Shown here: piece by piece, positions 8,641 through 18,469 of the stretch
Position numbering within the stretch: the first letter of the stretch is position 1
How the letters are laid out: each line of letters begins with the position of its first letter
Source: Flavobacteriales bacterium
GTDB lineage: Bacteria; Bacteroidota; Bacteroidia; Flavobacteriales_F; PHOS-HE28
Assembly (NCBI GenBank): GCA_016719225.1
Contig: JADKAN010000005.1
Span: 310,001-374,000 of the forward strand
Reading direction: 5' to 3'
Length of the DNA: 64,000 nt
Notes under the pieces: model-generated
The model's input: only the letters and a program-made list of their open reading frames with translations
Databases searched by the model: none
What the model was told of the DNA's origin: nothing
Made by a program: the position numbers and the translations under genes

Positions 8641-9546
8641 ATGACGGAGACCCATGATATTGGAACGACCCCGGCCGGAACTGTATGGGAAGGCGCGGTG
8701 GGTAGAACTTGGGACGTGGTGATCCGGCCAGCATCGCCTTGGTGGCGGCTGGACCTGAAGGAGATCTGGCGCTACCGCGATCTGCTTTCCATGCTCATTT
8801 ATCGCGATCTGACCGCCCTTTATAAGCAGACCATCCTGGGGCCGGTGTGGGTGTTGGTGCAGCCTTTGCTCACCTCCATCATGTTCGCTGTGATCTTTGG
8901 TCTCATGGCGCGAATGAGCTTGGCCGGCTACCCGCCGCTGCTGTTTTACATGGCCGCCGTGGTGCCTTGGTCCTTCTTTTCCGTGGTAGTAACCAAAACC
9001 GCCGCCACCCTTACCACGAACGCGCCCTTGATGACCAAGGTCTATTTCCCCAGGCTCATTCCGCCCTTGTCCACCTTGGGCTCCAGCGCCTTCACCTTCC
9101 TGGTGCAATTGGCACTCTTCTTTGTTTTCGCACTGTTCTATCGCGTTAGCGGTTCCTATGCATGGGCACCCGGTTGGGAATTGCTCTTGTTGCCAGTGTT
9201 GGTGTTATTGGAAATGGCCTTGGCGCTGGGAGCAGGGCTACTGGTTGCTGCGCTCACTACCAAATACCGCGACCTCGCCTTTGTGATCGGCTTCGCTGTG
9301 CAACTGTTGATGTACATGAGCCCGGTGATCTTTCCCTTGGCCAAAGTGCAGGAAGGCAGCAAGTTGCGTATGGTGGTCGAAGCCAATCCCTTGACTCCTG
9401 TGATAGAGGGATTCCGAGGTAGCCTCTTGGGTAGCGAAATGCACTGGTCCACGCTCTGGTATCCGGCGATAGTTTCCGCGGTGCTCATTGTGTTGGGCCT
9501 GGCCCTCTTCAAACGTGTTGAACGCTCTTTTGCGGACGTGGTATGA
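8641..9546 (+). CDS. wzm: ABC transporter permease for polysaccharide/O-antigen export (Wzm-like)
   Basis: A 301-residue ABC-2 type permease that forms the membrane channel for exporting a lipid-linked polysaccharide. The N-terminus has the amphipathic LKEIWRYRDLLSMLIYRDLTALYK region typical of Wzm/TagG proteins (interface helix before the first membrane segment), followed by QTILGPVWVLVQPLL and about six membrane segments. RAERSFADVV-like endings are common in this family, and here it ends VERSFADVV. It starts three bases after the wzc stop and overlaps the ATPase gene by four bases (ATGA). Together with the next gene it makes a complete exporter. Confidence 0.93.
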   Translation: MTETHDIGTTPAGTVWEGAVGRTWDVVIRPASPWWRLDLKEIWRYRDLLSMLIYRDLTALYKQTILGPVWVLVQPLLTSIMFAVIFGLMARMSLAGYPPLLFYMAAVVPWSFFSVVVTKTAATLTTNAPLMTKVYFPRLIPPLSTLGSSAFTFLVQLALFFVFALFYRVSGSYAWAPGWELLLLPVLVLLEMALALGAGLLVAALTTKYRDLAFVIGFAVQLLMYMSPVIFPLAKVQEGSKLRMVVEANPLTPVIEGFRGSLLGSEMHWSTLWYPAIVSAVLIVLGLALFKRVERSFADVV

Positions 9547-10802
9547 GCGCGCCGAACGACATTGTAATGCGCGCTGAAGGCGTTGGGAAACGCTACCGCT
9601 TGGGCGTTACCGATAGGAGGCAGTTCATTGACGAATTCAAGGCGTTCACTTATAAGCTGCGTGGCAAGGCGGACCCCACACGATCCCTGGACGCGATGGG
9701 CAGCCAGCGCATCGGCGAGGACTTCTGGGCCCTGCGCGATGTCTCTTTCGAAGTACGGCACGGAGAAGTGCTGGGCATCATCGGCCGCAACGGCGCGGGA
9801 AAGAGCACCCTGCTTAAACTGCTCTCGCGCATCACCCAGCCAACGGAGGGCGTGATCTCCATGCGTGGCAAGGTCTCCAGCCTTCTGGAAGTGGGCACCG
9901 GATTCCATCCCGAGCTAAGTGGTCGGGACAACATCTACCTGAACGGGGCCATTCTTGGCATGCGCAAAACCGAGGTGGATGCTAAGTTGAACGACATCAT
10001 ATCCTTTAGTGGCATCGAGCACCACATTGATACGCCCGTGAAGCGCTACAGCAGCGGCATGCGCGTGCGCTTGGGCTTTGCCGTGGCCGCACACTTGGAA
10101 CCCGAAGTGCTCATCGTGGACGAAGTGCTTTCCGTGGGCGATGCCGACTTCCAGCGCAAGAGTATGGGCAAGATGAAGGACAGCGCGAACAGTGGCCGCA
10201 CCGTGCTCTTTGTAAGCCATAACATGACCGCGATGCGTTCGCTTTGCTCGCGCGTGATATGGCTGGAGAACGGCAGAGTGCGAATGCAGGGCCCCACTGA
10301 GGAGGTCGTGGCGGCTTATCTTGGAAACAATTCAAGCAGTGCGACCGAAAAAACTTGGGGAGAAGAGGATGCACCCGGGAGTGAGGTAGGCAGATTACGG
10401 CATGTCCGGGTTGCGCCCGCATCCGGTGGCGAACTGTTCCTTTGGGAAGATGCCATCGACGTGGAGATCACTTTCGAGAAGTTAGTGGATGAACCTGTAT
10501 ACTTGGTGATCTGGGTGTACAACAGTGACAACATGGAGATCGTCAACACTAATATACGAGAATCCTTGAGCGAGGCCGATACGCTGATATCGGGTACGCA
10601 TGTGGCGGTCTGTCAATTCCCTTCCCATCTCTTCAATTCCGGCGACCTCATCCTCAGTATTGGTATGGCCCACAATGGCCGCATGAGCTTCAAGCTTGAC
10701 AACGTCGTTTCATTCACGGTGGTGGAGCCGCCACGAACAGGCACTTGGCATGGTCGTAGACAAGGCATGCTCCAGCTTCAATTGCCATGGAAGGTGCGCT
10801 GA
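9543..10802 (+). CDS. wzt: ABC transporter ATP-binding protein for polysaccharide export (Wzt-like, with carbohydrate-binding C-domain)
   Basis: The 419 residues comprise an ATPase of about 250 residues and a C-terminal beta-sandwich. Walker A is GRNGAGKSTLLKLL, the signature is YSSGMRVRLGFAVA and Walker B is LIVDEVLSVGD. The C-terminal part (about 260-400, with DAIDVEITFEKLVDEPVYLV) resembles the Wzt carbohydrate-binding domain that recognises the modified end of the O-polysaccharide. This implies that the exported glycan carries a terminal mark, perhaps added by the FkbM-type methyltransferase encoded next; that link is inference. Its start overlaps the permease stop. Confidence 0.93.
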   Translation: MSAPNDIVMRAEGVGKRYRLGVTDRRQFIDEFKAFTYKLRGKADPTRSLDAMGSQRIGEDFWALRDVSFEVRHGEVLGIIGRNGAGKSTLLKLLSRITQPTEGVISMRGKVSSLLEVGTGFHPELSGRDNIYLNGAILGMRKTEVDAKLNDIISFSGIEHHIDTPVKRYSSGMRVRLGFAVAAHLEPEVLIVDEVLSVGDADFQRKSMGKMKDSANSGRTVLFVSHNMTAMRSLCSRVIWLENGRVRMQGPTEEVVAAYLGNNSSSATEKTWGEEDAPGSEVGRLRHVRVAPASGGELFLWEDAIDVEITFEKLVDEPVYLVIWVYNSDNMEIVNTNIRESLSEADTLISGTHVAVCQFPSHLFNSGDLILSIGMAHNGRMSFKLDNVVSFTVVEPPRTGTWHGRRQGMLQLQLPWKVR

Positions 10803-10935
10803 CCTTTTTTCGGAATGTATGACCCGTAAAAACGAGGATGCCCGGCCTTTACTGTCGGCTTGCACCATTCCGGCACTTGAATGCCTTCGCCAAGGATCAA
10901 ATGATCATTCCATCAACTCATCCCGCTCTGGATCC

Positions 10936-11715
10936 ATGAAAGCCCTTAAACGCATCCTTCGCTCCCTCTTTCACCCGTTGGCAACGCGCTTCGGCTACCA
11001 ACGTATTGCGACCGGACCAGGGACTTCCGGAGCCGCGCATGAGCACCACAAGGATACTTTGCTACGCACGTTCTACTCCGTATTGCGGAATGCGGGCTTT
11101 GAGCCGAAGCACATTGTGGATGTGGGAGCCAACCATGGCTCATGGACACGGGTCGCATTGACCATGTTCCCGCAAGCACAATTCACAATGCTGGAACCGC
11201 AAGCTTGGTTGCAACCCAGCTTTCAGGACCTGTTGGACAGCAACCCGTTGATCCGCTACTTTCCGATCGGGGCAGGTAAAAATAATGGGACGTTTTTGCT
11301 CACTATCGCAAAGCGGGATGACAGCAGTACGTTTCGATTGACAACCGAAGAGGCTGAAACCAGTGGCTTGGTGCAGAAAGAGATCCCGGTGGAGACGCTG
11401 AACGCATTGGTCGCGACCAATGCCTTGCCGATCCCGGATATGGTGAAGATCGATGCAGAAGGAATGGACCTTGACGTGCTCGAAGGGGCATGCGATTTTT
11501 TTGGACTGACCGAAGTATTCATGGTGGAAGCTGCCATCACCAACAAGTCGTTTCGAAACACTGCATTGGAAGTGATCCGTTACATGGATGGGAAGGGATA
11601 CCGTTTGTTCGACTTGACCGATTTGAACAGGCCTTGGAGCAGTAAGGTGCTCTGGTTGGTGGAAATGGCCTTCGTGCGAAAAGGTGGAAAACTGGATTCC
11701 ATAGTTTGGAACTAG
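10936..11715 (+). CDS. FkbM-family SAM-dependent methyltransferase
   Basis: A 259-residue O-methyltransferase. The SAM-binding motif I is HIVDVGANHGSWTR, followed by FTMLEPQ (acidic loop) and the FkbM signature MVKIDAEGMDLDVLEGA. I chose the ATG at 10936 (MKALKRILRSLFHP), a normal FkbM start. A longer frame would begin inside wzt at 10696 and adds 80 residues without family resemblance; an intermediate ATG at 10819 is also possible. Such enzymes often methylate sugar hydroxyls in surface-polysaccharide clusters, so a role in capping or decorating the exported glycan is likely but not proven. Confidence 0.88.
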   Translation: MKALKRILRSLFHPLATRFGYQRIATGPGTSGAAHEHHKDTLLRTFYSVLRNAGFEPKHIVDVGANHGSWTRVALTMFPQAQFTMLEPQAWLQPSFQDLLDSNPLIRYFPIGAGKNNGTFLLTIAKRDDSSTFRLTTEEAETSGLVQKEIPVETLNALVATNALPIPDMVKIDAEGMDLDVLEGACDFFGLTEVFMVEAAITNKSFRNTALEVIRYMDGKGYRLFDLTDLNRPWSSKVLWLVEMAFVRKGGKLDSIVWN

Positions 11716-11739
11716 AGCTAGTTTGCAAGCCATTATACT

Positions 11740-12828
11740 ATGAGCAAAGTATCGAATGCTCCCCTTTACGTTACCCGCACCTTCCTGCCCCCCCGGGAAG
11801 AATACCTTCATTGGCTGGACAAGGCCTATGCCAGTCACAACCTCACTAACAACGGCCCCATCCACCGGGAGTTGGAGGAAACCCTGCGCGCTCGTTTCGA
11901 CGTGCCACATCTCCGTTTAATGTCAAATGGCACTCTGGCCTTACAACTCGCTATTCGCGCTTTGGGGGTAAAAGGCCAAGTGATCACCACGCCCTTCAGC
12001 TATGTGGCCACAACCAGCGCGATTCTCTGGGAAGGTTGCGAACCCGTTTTCGTGGACATCGACCCCACGACCTGCTGCATCGACCCGAACTTGATCGAAG
12101 CGGCCATTACCCCCGACACTACCGCAATCCTGGCCACCCATGTCTATGGGTTCCCTTGTGATGTGGAAGCTATCGGCCTCATCGCAAAAAAGCACGGCTT
12201 GAAGGTGATCTACGATGCCGCCCACGCCTTTGATGTGGAATACAAGGGCAAGAGCATACTTTCCTACGGCGATGCCAGCATTCTCAGCTTCCATGCGACC
12301 AAGTTGTTCCATACTGTGGAAGGAGGTGCTGTGGTCCTTCATGATGCGGAAGCGGATAAAAAATTGTGCCTGCTGCGCAGCTTCGGCCACATCTATGATG
12401 AGCACTTCTGCTTGGGCATCAACGCCAAGATGAGCGAAGTACATGCCGCGATGGGCATGGCGGTCCTCCCGCATGTGGAGCAGATCATCATGCATCGAAA
12501 GAAGTCGGCCAAGCTTTATGATCACATGCTGGAGGACAAAGTTGAAAGGCCCACCGCTCCTGAAGGAACTGCGCTGAACTATGGATACTATCCCATTCTG
12601 CTTGGATCAGGTCAAGCGCGTGAGCAGGTCATGACGGCACTTGCCACGGAAGGCATCTTTGCCAGGCGGTATTTCTTCCCTTCCTTGGATTCCTTGCCCT
12701 ACATTTCGTCCCCTGCTTGTCAAATCAGCCGTTCCATAAGCGACCGTGTGATCTGTCTACCTCTCTATAGCGAACTTGCTGATGAGGAGGTGGCGCTTAT
12801 TGCGAGGATCGTCGTTTCCGCCTTGTGA
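11740..12828 (+). CDS. DegT/DnrJ/EryC1/StrS-family sugar aminotransferase
   Basis: PLP enzyme that transaminates a keto-sugar nucleotide to an amino sugar. It has 362 residues. K188 in SFHATKLFHTVEGG is the Schiff-base lysine; D159 in YDAAHAFD contacts the PLP nitrogen; TPFSYVATTSAILW and the VDIDP strand are also family motifs. The neighbouring acyltransferase suggests the pair makes an N-acylated amino sugar nucleotide (as PglE/PglD or the QdtB-type enzymes do). The exact sugar cannot be read from sequence. No dehydratase gene is visible in the window, so the keto-sugar supply is encoded elsewhere. Confidence 0.93.
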   Translation: MSKVSNAPLYVTRTFLPPREEYLHWLDKAYASHNLTNNGPIHRELEETLRARFDVPHLRLMSNGTLALQLAIRALGVKGQVITTPFSYVATTSAILWEGCEPVFVDIDPTTCCIDPNLIEAAITPDTTAILATHVYGFPCDVEAIGLIAKKHGLKVIYDAAHAFDVEYKGKSILSYGDASILSFHATKLFHTVEGGAVVLHDAEADKKLCLLRSFGHIYDEHFCLGINAKMSEVHAAMGMAVLPHVEQIIMHRKKSAKLYDHMLEDKVERPTAPEGTALNYGYYPILLGSGQAREQVMTALATEGIFARRYFFPSLDSLPYISSPACQISRSISDRVICLPLYSELADEEVALIARIVVSAL

Positions 12829-12849
12829 AACCGCCCCATATTCTTTCCC

Positions 12850-13509
12850 ATGATGGAACTTCGCAAAAAGATCTGCATTTTCGGGACAGGCGGATTTGGT
12901 AGGGAAGTGCTGGGATGCATAGCTGATGTGCTTTCTGGCACTGAAGGAGGATTAGAGGAATCTGCCTGCTTCATGGTGGATGATGAGTTCCATGATGGCG
13001 AGAAAGTTATGGGGGTCGATGTGATCCCGAGGTCGCAATTTGATCCGCAACTGTTTGATATTGTGGTAGCCGTGGGAGATCCACACTTGCGCAGAGCCAT
13101 CGTCGATCTTTTACCACCTAAGACGACCTTCACCACGATCATCCACCCGAGTGCGATACTTTCAACATCCGTCAAGGTGGGGGAAGGAAGTATTATTACC
13201 GCAGGGGTCATCCTAACATGCAACATCGTGATCGGCCGACATGCTCATCTGAACCTTCAAACAACTATAGGGCACGACTGTGTGATCGGTGACTACTTTA
13301 CGTCCGCTCCAGCGGTGAACATAAGCGGAACCTGCAGGTTCGGGGACTGCGTTTATTTTGGGACCAACGCCGCGGTGAGGGAAGGTGTTACTATCTGCAA
13401 CGATGTTACTATTGGAATGGGTGGAATTGTGTTAAAGGATATTTGTATGGCTGGGGTTTACATTGGGAACCCGGTTCGAAAGCTTGAAGTAGGACATAAA
13501 TTATCCTAA
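12850..13509 (+). CDS. NeuD/PglD-type sugar O/N-acyltransferase
   Basis: A 219-residue protein of the left-handed beta-helix acyltransferase family. An N-terminal Rossmann-like lobe (KICIFGTGGFGREVLGCIAD) binds the UDP-sugar. The hexapeptide-repeat domain follows, with NLQTTIGHDCVIGDYFTSAP carrying the likely catalytic His, and ends in GGIVLKDI. PglD-type enzymes acetylate the amine made by the preceding DegT-family aminotransferase, which is exactly the gene upstream. A second Met directly follows the first and could be the true start. Confidence 0.9.
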   Translation: MMELRKKICIFGTGGFGREVLGCIADVLSGTEGGLEESACFMVDDEFHDGEKVMGVDVIPRSQFDPQLFDIVVAVGDPHLRRAIVDLLPPKTTFTTIIHPSAILSTSVKVGEGSIITAGVILTCNIVIGRHAHLNLQTTIGHDCVIGDYFTSAPAVNISGTCRFGDCVYFGTNAAVREGVTICNDVTIGMGGIVLKDICMAGVYIGNPVRKLEVGHKLS

Positions 13510-13599
13510 TCAGGTCATTGCGATTGGCGAGCAATTTATAATTCGGAGTATTATAGGGAGTTATTTCCAGATTACCTAAACAAAAATTAAATCGTTTCC

Positions 13600-14547
13600 A
13601 TGTCTGTAATTCAGGAGATTGATGCGACCGATGATCAAGCCCCGGTCTTGGTATCCGTATGTATGATTGCATATAGGCATGGACAGTTCATCGCCGATGC
13701 TATTGACGGAGTGCTGGCCCAAAACCTGAAGGGGAGGATAGAACTGCTCGTAAGTGACGATGTCAGCCCTGACGATACGCGCGAGATATGCAGGAGATAT
13801 CAGTCCCAAAATCCTGACCGTATCAGATTGCTTTTGCCGGAAAGGAACCTCGGTATGATGCCGAATTTCCTTCAAACTTTGAGTAAATGTAAAGGTCGTT
13901 ATATCGCCCTCTGTGATGGTGACGATTATTGGACAGACCCTCGTAAGCTGCAAAAACAAGTTGATTTTCTTGAAGCCAACCCCGACCACGCGTTGTGTTT
14001 CCATAAGGCGCAAATTCTGGTGAACGGCACTTTGACAGAGGACCATATTGCCGAACCGCGATTCGCAGCGTTGGGTAGGTCATCCGTTGATATCCTGGAC
14101 CTGCTCAGGAACACGAACTTCATTCACACACCAACTGTGGTTTTCCGGCGATCAGCATTGGAATTGCCACTGGAAATGGCGCTTTCACCCATTGGCGATT
14201 ATTTCCTTTATGCGGTGCTGATGCAACATGGAAAGGCCGGCCATTTGGCGGATACCATGGCGGTGTACCGCAAAGGCGTGGGCATATTCAGCGCTTTGGG
14301 CCGAGTAGAGGTGGCGAAAAGCACCATGGGTATGTATGCGGCGCTATTGTCCTGGTTGACGGATCCAGTACAAAAGGAGATCATCCTGCGGCGACTGTTG
14401 GACCAGATCAATCGGTTTGATAAGATGGTGGCTTATGCGATGGCAGACCCGAAAGTGGCGGCACCGTATATTCCGCTGAGGGCCACTCTCAGTTTGGTGG
14501 TCCAGCACATCAAGCGAAAGCTCGGTTGGCTCTCCTCGAAGCAATAG
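13600..14547 (+). CDS. Glycosyltransferase family 2
   Basis: A 315-residue GT-A enzyme. The N-terminal domain shows VSVCMIAYRHGQFIADAIDG, then ELLVSDDVSPDDT (first Asp pair), NLGMMPNF, and RYIALCDGDDYW, where the DGDD stands for the metal-binding DxD motif. The C-terminal third is variable and probably recognises the acceptor. No membrane helix is evident. It closes the polysaccharide cluster; 90 bases separate it from the acyltransferase gene. The region around its start is AT-richer than its neighbours, as is common for acquired glycan genes. Sugar specificity is unknown. Confidence 0.92.
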   Translation: MSVIQEIDATDDQAPVLVSVCMIAYRHGQFIADAIDGVLAQNLKGRIELLVSDDVSPDDTREICRRYQSQNPDRIRLLLPERNLGMMPNFLQTLSKCKGRYIALCDGDDYWTDPRKLQKQVDFLEANPDHALCFHKAQILVNGTLTEDHIAEPRFAALGRSSVDILDLLRNTNFIHTPTVVFRRSALELPLEMALSPIGDYFLYAVLMQHGKAGHLADTMAVYRKGVGIFSALGRVEVAKSTMGMYAALLSWLTDPVQKEIILRRLLDQINRFDKMVAYAMADPKVAAPYIPLRATLSLVVQHIKRKLGWLSSKQ

Positions 14548-14570
14548 TGTAGCCTTGGAACAGGTATGTG

Positions 14571-14600
14571 TTGCAGCATTCCCGAATAACGCTATATTTG
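14571..14600 (+). promoter_or_regulatory. rpsU promoter
   Basis: TTG at 14571-14573 is followed after 19 bases by TATATTTG at 14593-14600, an exact TANNTTTG element at the expected spacing. The rpsU ATG is 24 bases further on. Confidence 0.8.
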
Positions 14601-14624
14601 CCGCCCCATTCAGAAAAAAGGACC

Positions 14625-14816
14625 ATGCTGATCATCCCCGTGAAGGAAGGCGAACCCATCGACAAGGCGCTCAAGAAGTTCAAGAAGAAGTTCGAGCGTA
14701 CGGGCACGTTGCGTGCTCTTCGGAAGCGCCAAGCCTTTACCAAGCCTTCCGTGGAGCGCCGGATCGAAGTGATCCGTGCCACCTACAAGCAGGCCACCTA
14801 CGGCGGCGAGCAGTGA
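14625..14816 (+). CDS. rpsU: 30S ribosomal protein bS21
   Basis: Small basic ribosomal protein of 63 residues: MLIIPVKEGEPIDKALKKFK, then KKFERTGTLRALRKRQAF, matching bS21 of Bacteroidota. The frame stays open to an ATG at 14568, but that codon lies upstream of the promoter's -7 box, so the start must be 14625. In Bacteroidota bS21 has been linked to the lack of Shine-Dalgarno use through anti-SD sequestration (established knowledge). A strong terminator follows 68 bases after the stop. This gene opens the conserved rpsU-xerC-hpf-tRNA-tuf order. Confidence 0.96.
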   Translation: MLIIPVKEGEPIDKALKKFKKKFERTGTLRALRKRQAFTKPSVERRIEVIRATYKQATYGGEQ

Positions 14817-14884
14817 GCCGGAGCATGTAGGGCGCCAAGGCTCCTGCATGCTATCAGCAGTACCTTGTAGATAACGATCTTTGC

Positions 14885-14920
14885 AAGGCGAAAGGACCCA
14901 CCGGTCCTTTCGCCTTTTTT
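14885..14920 (+). terminator. Rho-independent terminator after rpsU
   Basis: A perfect stem of 12 to 14 pairs (GGCGAAAGGACC, loop CACC, GGTCCTTTCGCC) is followed by six T residues at 14915-14920. It is the best intrinsic terminator in this half of the window. Confidence 0.93.
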
Positions 14921-14939
14921 GCGTCCGTAACTTTCGGAC

Positions 14940-15848
14940 ATGGCATTGGATCGTTTCCTTTCCCACTTGGCGCACGAAAAGCGCGCCAGCCCGCACACCG
15001 TGTCGGCATACCGGCGGGATCTGGTGCAATTCACCGCTTTTCTTACCAGCACCTGTGGCTTGACCGGACCGGAGGAAGCAACCCCCAAGGCTGTGCGTAC
15101 GTGGATGATGCAGCTAATGGAGGCCGGCACCGGCCCACGCACCGTGGCGCGCAAGCTGAGCAGCCTGCGCGCCTATTACCGTTTCGCCCGTAAAATGGGG
15201 CTTGTGGCCGCCGACCCCACCGCGCTTGCTGAACCTCCCAAAGCACCGAAGCGGTTGCCGGAGTTCGTTGCCGAGCGTTACATGGCCACACTGCTGGACG
15301 GTATCACCTGGCCGGAAGGCTTCACGGGTGCGCGTGACCGCCTATTGCTGGAACTGCTCTATGGCACGGGCATGCGTTTGGCGGAATTGACAGGCTTGAA
15401 GCCCGTGGACTTTGATGCGCGCCGCGGCACGCTGCGTGTGTTGGGCAAGCGTAATAAGGAGCGCATCATCCCTTTGCCTTCACCGCTGGTGGCGCTGGTG
15501 CAGGAGCATTTATTGCTTCGGAACAGCCTGCCGCTGCCCCCTTTACCCGGTACGGCCCTGCTCGTAAAGCCGGACGGGAAACCTTTGCCTAGACGCACCG
15601 TTCAATCCATTGTAAACCATTACCTTGGTACGGTGACCACACAGGCGAAACGAAGCCCCCACGTGCTGCGGCATACTTACGCCACCCATCTGTTGGAGCA
15701 TGGTGCCGACCTCAATGCCGTGAAGGAACTGCTGGGCCATGCCAGCCTTGCGGCCACCCAAGTGTACACGCACAATACCGTAGAAAAGCTCAAACGGGCG
15801 CATAGCCAAGCGCATCCGCGCGGCGGCGGCGCCCCCGTAACAACCTAA
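14940..15848 (+). CDS. xerC: Tyrosine recombinase XerC
   Basis: Site-specific recombinase that resolves chromosome dimers at dif. It has 302 residues. The N-terminal SAM-like core-binding domain covers about 1-90 (FLSHLAHEKRASPHTVSAYR), and the catalytic domain follows. The catalytic set is complete: R146 (GTGMRLAEL), K170 (LGKRNKER), H241 and R244 (HVLRHTYATH), H267 (LLGHASL) and the nucleophile Y276 (TQVYTH). The gene sits between rpsU and hpf, as in many Bacteroidota, so it is the housekeeping Xer enzyme rather than a mobile-element integrase; no att repeats are seen. XerC versus XerD is assigned by locus. Confidence 0.92.
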   Translation: MALDRFLSHLAHEKRASPHTVSAYRRDLVQFTAFLTSTCGLTGPEEATPKAVRTWMMQLMEAGTGPRTVARKLSSLRAYYRFARKMGLVAADPTALAEPPKAPKRLPEFVAERYMATLLDGITWPEGFTGARDRLLLELLYGTGMRLAELTGLKPVDFDARRGTLRVLGKRNKERIIPLPSPLVALVQEHLLLRNSLPLPPLPGTALLVKPDGKPLPRRTVQSIVNHYLGTVTTQAKRSPHVLRHTYATHLLEHGADLNAVKELLGHASLAATQVYTHNTVEKLKRAHSQAHPRGGGAPVTT

Positions 15849-15859
15849 ATCGCCCTACA

Positions 15860-16168
15860 ATGAACGTCATCGTGCAGTCCATCCACTTCGATGCAGATAG
15901 CAAGCTCGTAGAGTTCATCACTGAAAAAGTGAACAAGCTATCGCTGTTCCATGACCGTATCATTTCCAGCGAAGTGACCTTACGGGTAGGAAGCGATAGC
16001 GAGCGGCCGGAGAACAAGCAGGTGGAGATCAGGCTGGCGGTGCCGGGCAACGATATGTTCGCTAAGCGCAAGGCCTCGAGCTTTGAAGAAGCCGCGGTAC
16101 TGGCGGTGGATGCGCTGCGCAACCAGGTGGAGCGCGAAAAGACGAAGGCGCGGGAAGTGCGCGGTTGA
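15860..16168 (+). CDS. hpf: Ribosome hibernation promoting factor (short HPF/RaiA family)
   Basis: A 102-residue protein of the HPF/YfiA family that binds the 30S decoding region and silences ribosomes in stationary phase. MNVIVQSIHFDADSKLVEFI with VNKLSLFHDRI and EVTLRVGSD gives the beta-alpha-beta-beta-beta-alpha fold. The basic C-terminal helix reads VDALRNQVEREKTKAREVRG. It lacks the long C-terminal dimerisation domain, so it is the short form. It lies 11 bases after xerC and is probably co-transcribed with it. Confidence 0.93.
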   Translation: MNVIVQSIHFDADSKLVEFITEKVNKLSLFHDRIISSEVTLRVGSDSERPENKQVEIRLAVPGNDMFAKRKASSFEEAAVLAVDALRNQVEREKTKAREVRG

Positions 16169-16470
16169 TCCCTGGGCATCTTGCGTTCGATCGGCGGCGT
16201 TGTTCATCGCGAATGAACGCATCGGTGCTATGTGGCCTGTTACTCCACCTGCGCACCCTGATAAGCATCTGTTATGATCGGACCATTATCCATGGTGTTG
16301 ACGCCGATAGGGGAGTGCCTGTGCCGGCGGTGGCATGCAAAATGAGAACTGAAGAACAATTCCAGCATCCCGGTTAAAGGCGCTAAACCCAAGCGGGGCT
16401 TGGCTTTCAGCACATGATGCGCTACTGGAAAGGGCGCTTCCGCCGGAGCCTGTCATCAAAAACTTAGCCA
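16169..16470. other. Intergenic stretch without visible gene
   Basis: About 300 bases between hpf and the promoter of the tRNA-tuf operon. I see no convincing coding frame, RNA gene or terminator. The terminator expected after hpf is not evident. Confidence 0.5.
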
Positions 16471-16474
16471 ATTG

Positions 16475-16505
16475 TTTGGTGGCGTGGTGCAATTGCATAC
16501 ATTTG
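16475..16505 (+). promoter_or_regulatory. Promoter of the tRNA-tuf-secE-nusG-rpl-rpoBC operon
   Basis: TTTG at 16475-16478, then 19 bases, then TACATTTG at 16498-16505. This is a perfect match to the Bacteroidota housekeeping consensus TTTG-N19-TANNTTTG. Transcription would begin near 16512, about 60 bases before the first tRNA. Confidence 0.88.
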
Positions 16506-16571
16506 CAGGCCCAAATCGGGGGGTACTCCTTCCCGAAGCAGGCGGAACGCTGTTCTTTTTTTGTTGTACAT

Positions 16572-16644
16572 GCCAATGTAGCTCAGCTGGTAGAGCAGCT
16601 GATTTGTAATCAGCCGGTCGGGGGTTCGAGTCCCTCCATTGGCT
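16572..16644 (+). tRNA. tRNA-Thr (anticodon TGT)
   Basis: 73 nt. Acceptor arms GCCAATG and CATTGGC pair fully. The anticodon loop is TTTGTAA inside the stem CTGAT/ATCAG, and the T arm reads GGGGGTTCGAGTCCCTC. CCA is not encoded. Confidence 0.97.
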
Positions 16645-16658
16645 CCGTGAACGGACCA

Positions 16659-16741
16659 GGGGAGATACCCAAGCGGCCAACGGGGGCAGACTGTAAATCT
16701 GCTGTCTTACGACTTCGTAGGTTCGAATCCTGCTCTCCCCA
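16659..16741 (+). tRNA. tRNA-Tyr (anticodon GTA)
   Basis: 83 nt, class II with a long variable arm. Acceptor arms GGGGAGA and TCTCCCC pair; the anticodon loop is CTGTAAA within GCAGA/TCTGC; the T arm contains GGTTCGAATCC. It lies 14 bases after tRNA-Thr. Confidence 0.97.
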
Positions 16742-16799
16742 CTCATTTAAACGGAGCCATTTTCCGGAGTAGCGCACATTGCGCTTTCACCGGCACCAA

Positions 16800-16872
16800 G
16801 CGGGAGTAGCTCAGTTGGTAGAGCATCAGCCTTCCAAGCTGAATGTCGCGGGTTCGAATCTCGTCTCCCGCT
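16800..16872 (+). tRNA. tRNA-Gly (anticodon TCC)
   Basis: 73 nt. Acceptor arms GCGGGAG and CTCCCGC pair; the anticodon loop is CTTCCAA within CAGC/GCTG; D arm GCTCAGTTGGTAGAGC and T arm GGGTTCGAATCTC are canonical. Confidence 0.97.
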
Positions 16873-16923
16873 CTACCCGTCCGTTCCTGTTTTGAAGGAA
16901 CGGTTTTTTTGAGGACCACAAAG

Positions 16924-16995
<72 letters not shown>

Positions 16996-17105
16996 CCACA
17001 GCAAGGCGAACGGAAAAGTCCCCGAGGACGGCATGTACAAGAGAAGGGAATAGCACCGGATCGAACGAACGAACAACACCAAACGACTACAACCACTTAC
17101 AGGAA

Positions 17106-18293
<1,188 letters not shown>

Positions 18294-18318
18294 GCAACAA
18301 GATAAAAAGATGCGACGG

Positions 18319-18347
18319 GGCCGTCCGCCGAAGGGTGGACGGCCTTT
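18319..18347 (+). terminator. Hairpin after tuf (partial terminator or processing site)
   Basis: Eight perfect pairs, GGCCGTCC at 18319-18326 and GGACGGCC at 18337-18344, then only TTT. The weak T tract suggests attenuation, which would lower secE-nusG-rpl transcription relative to tuf. Confidence 0.6.
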
Positions 18348-18381
18348 GCCGCCGAAAGGAACAGTGGGAATGCAGGAACGA

Positions 18382-18454
18382 ACGGGAGTAGCTCAATTGG
18401 TAGAGCGACGGTCTCCAAAACCGTAGGCTGCGGGTTCGATTCCTGCCTCCCGTG
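18382..18454 (+). tRNA. tRNA-Trp (anticodon CCA)
   Basis: 73 nt. Acceptor arms ACGGGAG and CTCCCGT pair; the anticodon loop is CTCCAAA within ACGGT/ACCGT; the T arm is CGGGTTCGATTCCTG. It lies inside the operon between tuf and secE. Confidence 0.97.
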
Positions 18455-18469
18455 CAAAGCAAAAACACA

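Noticed and set aside
14940..15848. Mobile-element integrase near tRNA genes
   Set aside because: The recombinase has the conserved Bacteroidota xerC neighbourhood (rpsU, hpf), no att repeats are seen, and the tRNAs downstream are intact parts of the tuf operon.
18452..18469. secE starting at GTG 18452
   Set aside because: That codon overlaps the 3' end of tRNA-Trp; the GTG at 18470 gives the usual N-terminus.
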